This document shows positions 1 to 5,426 of a DNA stretch of 7,912 bases, in pieces. Made by a program: the position numbers and the translations under genes. The stretch is from Pseudomonadota bacterium (lineage in GTDB: Bacteria > Pseudomonadota > Gammaproteobacteria > SZUA-229). The stretch is taken from the NCBI GenBank assembly GCA_015222915.1, contig JADFWE010000329.1:1-7912 (forward strand), in the 5' to 3' direction. Positions within the stretch are counted from its first letter, which is position 1. Every line of letters begins with the position of its first letter. The notes under the pieces are model-generated. The model made no database searches, was not told where the DNA came from, and saw only the letters and a list, made by a program, of their open reading frames with translations.

Positions 1-26
1 GGCTTAGCGAGAGAAAGAGTTTTTTT

Positions 27-73
27 ATGACTTTTAGTCATTGCTGCAACCTATGGACTTTAGTCCATAGTTG
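27..73. repeat. Two adjacent palindromes with a shared GACTTTAGTC-like core
   Basis: The first palindrome has arms ATGACT (27-32) and AGTCAT (36-41) around TTT. The second has perfect 9-base arms CTATGGACT (51-59) and AGTCCATAG (62-70) around TT. Bases CAAC (47-50) and GTTG (70-73) can extend it to a 12-bp stem with one bulged base. Both loops share the form GACT-T-AGTC, so they look like two copies of one element and not chance hairpins. Neither is followed by a T-run on the + strand, so a simple terminator is unlikely. They could be a dispersed intergenic repeat, a protein-binding site, or the 3' end of an upstream transcript. The palindromes are certain from the sequence; their role is unknown. 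Confidence 0.6.
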
Positions 74-157
74 TTGAGTTGAAAAAATAAAATGTCGGGT
101 GCAGTTGTATTGTTGCAGGCAGAAGATTGCGGGAGAAAAGTGACGGTGATATTAAAT

Positions 158-179
158 AAATGTGAACGTAGTGTTATTT
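158..179. promoter_or_regulatory. Candidate CRP-type operator
   Basis: AAATGTGA (158-165), six bases, then TGTTATTT (172-179) matches the CRP consensus AAATGTGA-N6-TCACATTT at 13 of 16 positions: the left half fully, the right half at 5 of 8. A -10-like CATAAA lies at 197-202. A transcript starting near 210 would put the site centre at about -41.5, the usual geometry for a CRP-activated promoter. The match was found by eye in A/T-rich DNA, so chance is a real possibility. Confidence 0.25.
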
Positions 180-340
180 ATAAATGACGCGTTGTTCATA
201 AACATGATCGATGGTTTGCCGGAGAAGTGAATAGCAGTAAGTGAAATATGATGTATGTCATGTATCGGTAACATCGTTGTAATAACGGTGTAACAAACCG
301 TACTTAACATAGCGCCAACTGAAGAAACGGCGAAGATGAG

Positions 341-1153
341 ATGGGACACAGTAATAAAATATTTAATATTATTTTCTTTATGACACTGATAAGTGCATCA
401 GGAATCAGGCTGGCGAGTGCAGAAATAGTCTCGGCAGATGGCGGTAATAATTATTTGAACCTGTCAGAAAAGCTGGTCACCCTGCGCGGGCAAGTAAGCG
501 ATCTTAGCAGTGAGCTGCAGCAGTTACGGGAAGAGCACAAGTTGGAGATGCGTGGCCTGATAACGCAAAAGAATACAGTAAGTGCAAACATCAAGCAGGA
601 AGAAATCTCTCTAGACCAGCAAAAAGAAGATCTGCTGGAAAATAAAAAACTGATAAGGGAAATCGGTGCAGATGAAGAGACGATAAAGAGTGCGTTATTA
701 ATAGAGACTGAAAAATTAAAATTATATGTAGAACATGGCCTGCCCTTTAAAGCAGTAGGAAGACTGAGGAGTATCGACAGTTACCGGCGTAATCTCGAAG
801 CAGGGGTTATCACATCACATAAAGCCGTGAATACGCTGTGGTCGATGATCGAAGATGAGCTGAAACTGGCGCGTGACAATGGTGTATACCGGCAATCGGT
901 CAGTATCAAAAATAAAGAGCATCTTGCACATGTCGCAAAGCTGGGAATGATGATGATGTACTTCCGGGTTAGCGGTGGCCAGGGCACAGATCAGTATGGG
1001 AGATTCAGAGGTAGAGGAAATAAATGGATAGCCGAAATCAGCAAAGATGATAAAGAGAGCGGGCAGATAAAGTCATTGTTTGCTTCGTTGGAAAAGCAGA
1101 TCCACATCGGGTATTTCGAATTGCCGAATACGCTTCGGGTACGTTCTGAATAA
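341..1153 (+). CDS. DUF3450-family periplasmic coiled-coil protein of a TonB2-type system
   Basis: This 270-residue protein has a signal peptide: a basic start, a hydrophobic stretch at about 8-22, and likely cleavage after Ala-Ser-Ala 25-27. A long heptad-rich region at about 38-125 (for example SSELQQLREEHKLEMRGL) should form a coiled coil. The second half carries HGLPF at 132-136, Met203-206 before Tyr-Phe, and a Gly-rich GRFRGRGNKW segment, which I recognise as the DUF3450 pattern. In Vibrio TonB2 clusters a DUF3450 protein is encoded directly before ttpC, as here, and is thought to assist the TonB2 complex in the periplasm. Its biochemical activity is not established. The ATG at 341 is the only usable start, because an in-frame stop lies at 320-322. 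The ribosome-binding site is weak (GAAG at 332-335). The family call is by pattern recognition. Confidence 0.85.
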   Translation: MGHSNKIFNIIFFMTLISASGIRLASAEIVSADGGNNYLNLSEKLVTLRGQVSDLSSELQQLREEHKLEMRGLITQKNTVSANIKQEEISLDQQKEDLLENKKLIREIGADEETIKSALLIETEKLKLYVEHGLPFKAVGRLRSIDSYRRNLEAGVITSHKAVNTLWSMIEDELKLARDNGVYRQSVSIKNKEHLAHVAKLGMMMMYFRVSGGQGTDQYGRFRGRGNKWIAEISKDDKESGQIKSLFASLEKQIHIGYFELPNTLRVRSE

Positions 1154-1197
1154 GTTTCTATGTCTTCATGCTCAGGCCTGGAAGAGAGCGTCGTCTT

Positions 1198-1204
1198 AAG
1201 AGAG
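1198..1204 (+). promoter_or_regulatory. Ribosome-binding site that favours the internal ttpC start
   Basis: The purine-rich AAGAGAG ends six bases before the ATG at 1211. The upstream in-frame ATG at 1160 lacks a comparable site, and starting there would put 17 polar residues ahead of the signal peptide. This supports 1211 as the start of TtpC. Confidence 0.45.
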
Positions 1205-1210
1205 AAAATA

Positions 1211-2551
1211 ATGAATTTAAAAAAACTGACTAACTATATGTTGATTACTGCCGTAGTCCTGCTCGCAAGCGCAGGCCCGGTGAGAAGTGATGAGCTGCAA
1301 TCGGCTTACCAGAAAGAATATGCCTACCTGGAAGAGCAGCAGAGGAACCTTGTAAGCAGGCTGGCGGCATTTAAAGCGAAAAGTTCTGCGGAGAGAAAGG
1401 CGCTGATGGCAGAGGTAGATGTTCTGTCGAATCGTTATCGAAGAAAACAGAATGAAGCAAAGAACCTTAATGACATCGTGTTCGAAAGTGAGAGAACGCT
1501 GGAATCTGCCAGAGATAATAAAAACATTTTCTCATCGACATTTGATCAGGCAGAAGAGACGCTGAAAGCATATTCGGCGGATACGAAGATAAACGAATCA
1601 ACGGCGGCAGATAAAAAAGTAGGTCTGTTGTTCGCAAGAGCATTCGATGTATTAGAAGACGTACGATCGGTCAGAAAAGAAAAGGGAAGCTTTTTTACGC
1701 AGAAGGGTGAGAAGGTTAATGGTGAAATCCTGCGTATAGGAGAGATCGCAAGTTACGGCATGTCTGAAACTGCACGAGGCATCCTGGTGCCGGCAGGCGC
1801 GGGTGAATTCAAGTTATGGCAGAAGCCTGCAGTGTCCGTGACCGATGATCTGTTCACCGGCAGGCATCCGGAACAGTTAGATATTTTCCTGTATGAAAAC
1901 AGGTTGAACGCAGTGAATGCCAGTGCGGAGAAAAATGTTACCGAATATATAAGCAGCGGCGGTATGGTCGGCTGGATCATCGTCATGCTGGGTGTGCTGG
2001 CCCTGGTGCTGGTCGCTTTCCGAGCTGCGTTCCTGCGCTCAGCCAGTTCTGCATCGGAGAAGATCCTGACCGGCATCAGATCTTATATTGTCGATCATGA
2101 CATCGCCGGAGCGATGGATCTGTGTAAAAAGTTCAAGGGCAGTACCTCCCGTGTGGTCAGTGCAACATTACGTAATCTGGATCGTGACCGTGATCATCTG
2201 GAAGATATCGTGGCTGAAAGTATCCTGCATGAAAGTCCTGTATTAAACCGTTTTGGTGCGCTGATAATCGTGATTGCAGCTGTTACCCCTCTGCTGGGGC
2301 TGCTCGGAACGGTAACCGGCATGATCTCGACCTTCGACATCATTACCGAATTTGGTACTGGCGATCCCAAGTTGTTATCAGGCGGTATATCGGTTGCCCT
2401 GGTCACCACCCAGTTAGGCCTGATCGTCGCGATACCGGCTTTGATACTGGGCAATCTGTTATCCGGCTGGAGTAACCGTATAAAGGATGACATGGAAAAA
2501 GCAGCGTTAAACGTCATCAATATCTATGACGCGCCACAGCTCGCGAAATAG
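1211..2551 (+). CDS. ttpC: TtpC-type TolQ/ExbB-family subunit with a large periplasmic N-terminal domain
   Basis: From ATG 1211 the product has 446 residues. It has a signal peptide (MNLKKLTNYMLITAVVLL, likely cleaved after Val-Arg-Ser 26) and a periplasmic domain of about 220 residues whose first 90 or so look coiled-coil (KEYAYLEEQQRNLVSRLAAF). A membrane segment spans about 251-272. A cytoplasmic stretch then leads into the two C-terminal helices of the MotA/TolQ/ExbB family: TPLLGLLGTVTGM from Thr359 and GGISVALVTTQLGLIVAIP from Gly391. Thr359 and Thr400 align with the pore-lining threonines of ExbB. In Vibrio, TtpC is needed by the TonB2 but not the TonB1 system. Here it lies between DUF3450 and exbB, as in that cluster. 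The longer reading from 1160 is less likely because it would bury the signal peptide. The stop is a single TAG, after which the same frame stays open into exbB. Confidence 0.9.
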   Translation: MNLKKLTNYMLITAVVLLASAGPVRSDELQSAYQKEYAYLEEQQRNLVSRLAAFKAKSSAERKALMAEVDVLSNRYRRKQNEAKNLNDIVFESERTLESARDNKNIFSSTFDQAEETLKAYSADTKINESTAADKKVGLLFARAFDVLEDVRSVRKEKGSFFTQKGEKVNGEILRIGEIASYGMSETARGILVPAGAGEFKLWQKPAVSVTDDLFTGRHPEQLDIFLYENRLNAVNASAEKNVTEYISSGGMVGWIIVMLGVLALVLVAFRAAFLRSASSASEKILTGIRSYIVDHDIAGAMDLCKKFKGSTSRVVSATLRNLDRDRDHLEDIVAESILHESPVLNRFGALIIVIAAVTPLLGLLGTVTGMISTFDIITEFGTGDPKLLSGGISVALVTTQLGLIVAIPALILGNLLSGWSNRIKDDMEKAALNVINIYDAPQLAK

Positions 2552-2569
2552 CCCTGTCGAGTATATGAC

Positions 2570-3157
2570 GTGGAATTGATAATTGAATTGATCGAGTACT
2601 TCGGCTCAGGCGGATTCGTCATGCCGCCGCTGATACTGGCGACATTACTGTTGTGGTATGCGTTGGGGTACCGGTATGCGGTCATGTTAAAAGCCGGGCA
2701 TGTCAAAAGCGTGAGGACGATTATCGAGTCCTATGAAAAAGGCAAATGGAAAGAAGCCGGCAATATCATCGAGAAAGCGGTAGTCGAAGCTTTTCGTTTA
2801 AAAGACATGAATATCACACCGATACGGAAGTATCTGGACAGCGCCTTCTGGGGGCTGGAAAAAGAACTGAGCCGCTACCAGGTACTGGTAAAAACCATCG
2901 TATCTATTACGCCTCTGCTGGGTTTGCTGGGAACGGTTGGTGGCATGATTGAAACCTTTGATTCATTGCGTGACATGGAGCTGTTCAGTCAGACCGGCGG
3001 TATCGCCGGTGGCATATCGCAGGCCCTGGTCACCACCCAGTTCGGTCTTGCAGTGGCTATCCCCGGCCTGCTAGTGAACGGTTACCTGAACAGGAAAAAG
3101 ATGAAGATAGAGATGGATCTTGCACAGATAAAAGATCTTATGTCAGTTCGCCGGTAA
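2570..3157 (+). CDS. exbB: ExbB-type proton-channel subunit of the TonB2 motor
   Basis: This 195-residue inner-membrane protein belongs to the MotA/TolQ/ExbB family. It has three membrane segments, at about 15-40 (GFVMPPLILATLLLWYALGY), 105-130 (containing TPLLGLLGTVGGM from Thr114) and 147-173 (GGISQALVTTQFGLAVAIP). With ExbD it uses the proton gradient to energise TonB. Thr114 and Thr156 align with the pore threonines of E. coli ExbB. It is shorter than E. coli ExbB, as is usual for ExbB2. The start is GTG: the frame has no ATG between the preceding stop and the family's N-terminal pattern, and the ATG at 2565 is out of frame. The ribosome-binding site is weak, which may mean translation depends on coupling to ttpC, 18 nt upstream. 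It is a paralogue of the TtpC C-terminal region, and the two genes share an exact 20-base stretch. Confidence 0.93.
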   Translation: MELIIELIEYFGSGGFVMPPLILATLLLWYALGYRYAVMLKAGHVKSVRTIIESYEKGKWKEAGNIIEKAVVEAFRLKDMNITPIRKYLDSAFWGLEKELSRYQVLVKTIVSITPLLGLLGTVGGMIETFDSLRDMELFSQTGGIAGGISQALVTTQFGLAVAIPGLLVNGYLNRKKMKIEMDLAQIKDLMSVRR

Positions 3158-3170
3158 TACGCCGGTGAGT
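3146..3170 (+). other. Potential mRNA hairpin spanning the exbB stop codon
   Basis: Bases 3146-3154 can pair with 3162-3170 in nine pairs (three G-U) around a seven-base loop that begins with the exbB stop codon TAA. CGCCGGT is repeated directly at 3149-3155 and 3160-3166. No T-run follows, so it is not a standard terminator. It lies in the 49-nt gap before exbD, the longest gap between genes downstream of ttpC, and could set mRNA stability or relative expression. Pairing was judged by eye. Confidence 0.35.
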
Positions 3171-3206
3171 ACGACAGGTTAACGACAAAAAAATCAGAGA
3201 AGACCG

Positions 3207-3611
3207 ATGAGATATAAAGAGAGAGACAATACCGAGCAGGAGATAAATATATCACCGTTGATTGATATCGTATTTATTCTTCTGATCTTCTTTATGGTCA
3301 GTGCGACCTTCGTCAAGGACTATGACCTTGATATCAACCGTCCGAAAGCATCGAGCAGTACAGCTTCGTCCTCGAAAGCGATAAGAGTGCATATCGATGC
3401 TTCCGGTGATGTGTATATCGATGGTCAGCCTGTGCGTACCTGGGTCATACAGAACTATGTGAGAGAAAAACTGGGTAACAGTGGTGAGACAACAGTGTTA
3501 GTAGTAGCAGATGAAGGTGTTGCTGCCGGTAAGTTGATCGAAGTGGTTGACCAGTGCCGTATGGCGGGTGCTGGAAGCGTAGGCGTCGTTACCGAACAGG
3601 AAAGCGGCTAA
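3207..3611 (+). CDS. exbD: ExbD-type subunit of the TonB2 motor
   Basis: This 134-residue protein of the ExbD/TolR family has a short cytoplasmic tail, one membrane helix and a periplasmic domain. The hallmark segment INISPLIDIVFILLIFFMVS spans residues 13-32. Asp20 in it matches the membrane aspartate of ExbD/TolR (Asp25 in E. coli ExbD) that carries protons. The periplasmic part begins after the helix with TFVKDYDLDINRP, has a Ser-rich linker (SSSTASSSK, about 49-57), and continues with VHIDASGDVYIDGQPV and a C-terminal fold ending in GVVTEQESG. It works with the ExbB encoded just upstream. A purine-rich AGAGAAGA lies a few bases before ATG 3207. All key residues are present and the length is normal, so it should be functional. 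Confidence 0.95.
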   Translation: MRYKERDNTEQEINISPLIDIVFILLIFFMVSATFVKDYDLDINRPKASSSTASSSKAIRVHIDASGDVYIDGQPVRTWVIQNYVREKLGNSGETTVLVVADEGVAAGKLIEVVDQCRMAGAGSVGVVTEQESG

Positions 3612-3615
3612 TATC

Positions 3616-4245
3616 ATGAGTATCGTCAATCATAAACAGGTTCGTGCGATCGCCATCTCCTGGATGTTGCTTGGTTCTGCCATCATCTTTCTGATGCTTG
3701 TGTTGATGAATCATTTTAGTGAGCGTCCGGAAAAAGACAAAACTGAATATAGTGCCGAGTTTGAGGTGAAGAAACCAAAGAGAACCATGCCTGAGAAAGA
3801 AAAGATAAAAAAGAAAATAAAACGTCAGGCAAAGATTGTTCCACCGCTGATGCTTGATATGAATTCGGATATTGCCGGGCTTGACCTGGGGCTGCCGGCC
3901 TTCGCTTTAGGCGATATGGGTGATGATGATCTGCTGGGTAATACCAGTGATGTGGTAATGACCAGCGATATGGTTGATACCACGGCAAGGGCGCTGTCTC
4001 GAAGCGCTGCGGAATATCCGCGCCGGGCAAAAGCAAAAGATATAGAAGGTTATGTGGTTATCAGTTTGCTGATCGATAAATCAGGCAAGGTTTCGACCGC
4101 AAGGGTTATCGAGTCTGATCCCGTGGGCGTGTTCGAAGAAAAAGCATTGCAGACTATAAAAACCTGGCTGTTTGAACCGGCGAAATATAAGGGTAAGGCG
4201 GTGGATTCATGGGCTAACCAGACCATCCGCTTTGAGCTGAGCTGA
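3616..4245 (+). CDS. tonB: TonB2-type energy-transducing protein
   Basis: This 209-residue protein is anchored by one N-terminal helix (about 11-32). A very basic stretch follows (KKPKRTMPEKEKIKKKIKRQ, 52-71), then an acidic segment (GDMGDDDLLG, 99-108), then a C-terminal TonB domain at about 122-209. That domain shows AEYPRRAKAKDIEGYVVISL from Ala132, DKSGKV at 154-159 and WLFEPAKYKGK at 184-194, all typical of the fold that binds TonB boxes. The periplasmic spacer has only six prolines, unlike the Pro-Glu/Pro-Lys rods of classical TonB. The membrane helix lacks the conserved histidine of E. coli TonB (His20); the nearest are His6 and His33 at its edges. ATG 3616 lies four bases after exbD, with AGGA inside the exbD end as a possible ribosome-binding site. 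The next gene starts one base after its stop. Confidence 0.93.
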   Translation: MSIVNHKQVRAIAISWMLLGSAIIFLMLVLMNHFSERPEKDKTEYSAEFEVKKPKRTMPEKEKIKKKIKRQAKIVPPLMLDMNSDIAGLDLGLPAFALGDMGDDDLLGNTSDVVMTSDMVDTTARALSRSAAEYPRRAKAKDIEGYVVISLLIDKSGKVSTARVIESDPVGVFEEKALQTIKTWLFEPAKYKGKAVDSWANQTIRFELS

Positions 4246-4246
4246 T

Positions 4247-5410
4247 ATGTCTTATCGAACTGTACGCAAGACGATACTTGTGCTCGTGATTCTATTAAGT
4301 TCCCTGATGAATGCGGTGTTGCTTCACGCTGAACAGGTGGAAAAAGTTGATTACCTGTCATTGACAGCGCTGATGATCAAAGAGGGTGATTACCTCAGAG
4401 CCGCTGAAGCGATAAAAAGTGTAGACCTGAAAAATGACAAGCTGGATAAGAAGCGTTTTTACACATTGAGCGGCATCATCAGTCTTAATAGAGAAGCGTA
4501 TGAAGAAAGCCGTATTGCCTTCGATGCAGCATTGAAAAACGGGCAGGAAAATAAAATTATATTCGTTTACCTGGCGCAGGCAAATATGGGCCTGAAGAAA
4601 TATGATGAGGTATTGAGGCAGCTGGATAAAGCCAGTGATCTGCAGGCGACGATGCCGGGAATATGGTTGTTACGTTCACAGGCGTACTGGATGAATCAGG
4701 AAAAACATAAAGCCTGGCAGGTTCTGGGTAAGGCCGAACAATTGTTCCCGCAGGAAAAAACATTCATCCGTAACAAAATATATTATGCCATCGAACTGGG
4801 GCTGTATCAGGAAGCGGTTCAACTAGGGCAGGAATTTATAAAGGATCATGAGCCGAGCGTAAATGACTATGTTTCTCTCGGCGATGCGCTCAGGCGTAGC
4901 GGTAAGCCTGAAAGTGCTCTCAAGTTTCTCGAGCTGGCACGCCTTGTTCATCCGCAGGAGAAAAATGTCTACCTGGCGATGGCGCACGCTTACCTCGATA
5001 TGGATGATACTTATGCGGCCGCAATGATGCTGGAAGAAGGCGGGCGGTTTGAAAATGCTCTGTTGAAAGATGCTGCAGAATTATACAAGAATGAAAATGA
5101 TTTTCAGCGCGCCCTGTTCAATAACGCCAGGCTATTAAAACAGAAAGAGAAATTGCGTCAGCGAATGGCGATACAGCTGGAGAGTGGAAACTACGATCAG
5201 GTGCTGGCGATGGAAGATGAGTTATTGCGAGTCAGGCTGCTGGATGAAGATGCATTGCAGTATGCCATCGCCTACGCACACTTTCAGGTCGGTGACTATG
5301 ATGAAGCAGAAAACACCCTGGAAAAGATAACGGATGCAAGTGTCTTCAGAAAGGCGGCAGCGTTGCGCAAGATAATGGTCAGTTGTGCAGATGAAAAATG
5401 GTTGTGTTAA
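4247..5410 (+). CDS. Secreted TPR-repeat protein linked to the TonB2 system
   Basis: The 387-residue product starts with a signal peptide (basic RTVRK, a hydrophobic stretch at 10-26, probable cleavage after Ala28) and then consists mostly of helical TPR-like repeats. About eight units can be seen. Clear ones include YLAQANMGLKKYDEVLRQL, YVSLGDALRRSGKPESALKF, VYLAMAHAYLDMDDTYAAAM and YAIAYAHFQVGDYDEAENTL. TPR proteins act as binding scaffolds. A secreted TPR protein follows tonB2 in Vibrio TonB2 clusters, but its role there is not well defined. One base separates its ATG from the tonB stop, which suggests translational coupling and therefore matched amounts. It is probably periplasmic. No lipobox is seen, and Cys387 at the very end is not a lipid site. 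Its partner (receptor, DUF3450 or TonB) cannot be told from sequence. Confidence 0.85.
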   Translation: MSYRTVRKTILVLVILLSSLMNAVLLHAEQVEKVDYLSLTALMIKEGDYLRAAEAIKSVDLKNDKLDKKRFYTLSGIISLNREAYEESRIAFDAALKNGQENKIIFVYLAQANMGLKKYDEVLRQLDKASDLQATMPGIWLLRSQAYWMNQEKHKAWQVLGKAEQLFPQEKTFIRNKIYYAIELGLYQEAVQLGQEFIKDHEPSVNDYVSLGDALRRSGKPESALKFLELARLVHPQEKNVYLAMAHAYLDMDDTYAAAMMLEEGGRFENALLKDAAELYKNENDFQRALFNNARLLKQKEKLRQRMAIQLESGNYDQVLAMEDELLRVRLLDEDALQYAIAYAHFQVGDYDEAENTLEKITDASVFRKAAALRKIMVSCADEKWLC

Positions 5411-5426
5411 CTGAGTAATTATCCGT

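Larger units (their letters stand above)
1..340. other. Non-coding upstream region of the TonB2-type operon
   Basis: I see no convincing gene here. The region is A/T-rich compared with the genes that follow. It holds two adjacent palindromes (27-73) and an imperfect CRP-type palindrome (158-179), both listed separately. An in-frame stop at 320-322 rules out upstream extension of the first gene. The operon promoter must lie here or further upstream, but no strong -35/-10 pair is evident. A weak candidate is TTGCGG (127-132), a 17-nt spacer, and TATTAA (150-155). No Fur-box-like match was found. Confidence 0.7.

Noticed and set aside
27..73. Palindromes as a factor-independent terminator
   Set aside because: No T-run follows on the + strand. 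For the reverse strand, the T-run at 20-26 reads as A's after the hairpin, which is the wrong base for a terminator.
148..166. A/T-rich stretch as a Fur box
   Set aside because: By eye it matches only about half of the 19-base Fur consensus, which is no better than expected for A/T-rich DNA.
152..349. 65-codon reverse-strand frame upstream of the operon
   Set aside because: It covers the candidate regulatory DNA, has no recognisable domain, and shows low-complexity Asn/Thr/Ile/Phe composition typical of A/T-rich non-coding DNA.
1160..1210. Extended N-terminus of TtpC from ATG 1160
   Set aside because: It would add 17 polar and charged residues before a clear signal peptide, and the better ribosome-binding site precedes ATG 1211.
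1753..2076. Reverse-strand frames inside ttpC, exbB, tonB, the TPR gene and the receptor
   Set aside because: All lie wholly or largely within well-supported genes on the other strand, show no family motifs, and are shadow frames.
2746..2952. 68-codon + strand frame inside exbB
   Set aside because: It is an alternate frame of a gene with strong family motifs, and its own product has no recognisable pattern.
5411..5426. Terminator or promoter between the TPR gene and the receptor
   Set aside because: The gap is only 16 bases, with no hairpin or promoter-like elements, so the receptor was kept in the same transcription unit.
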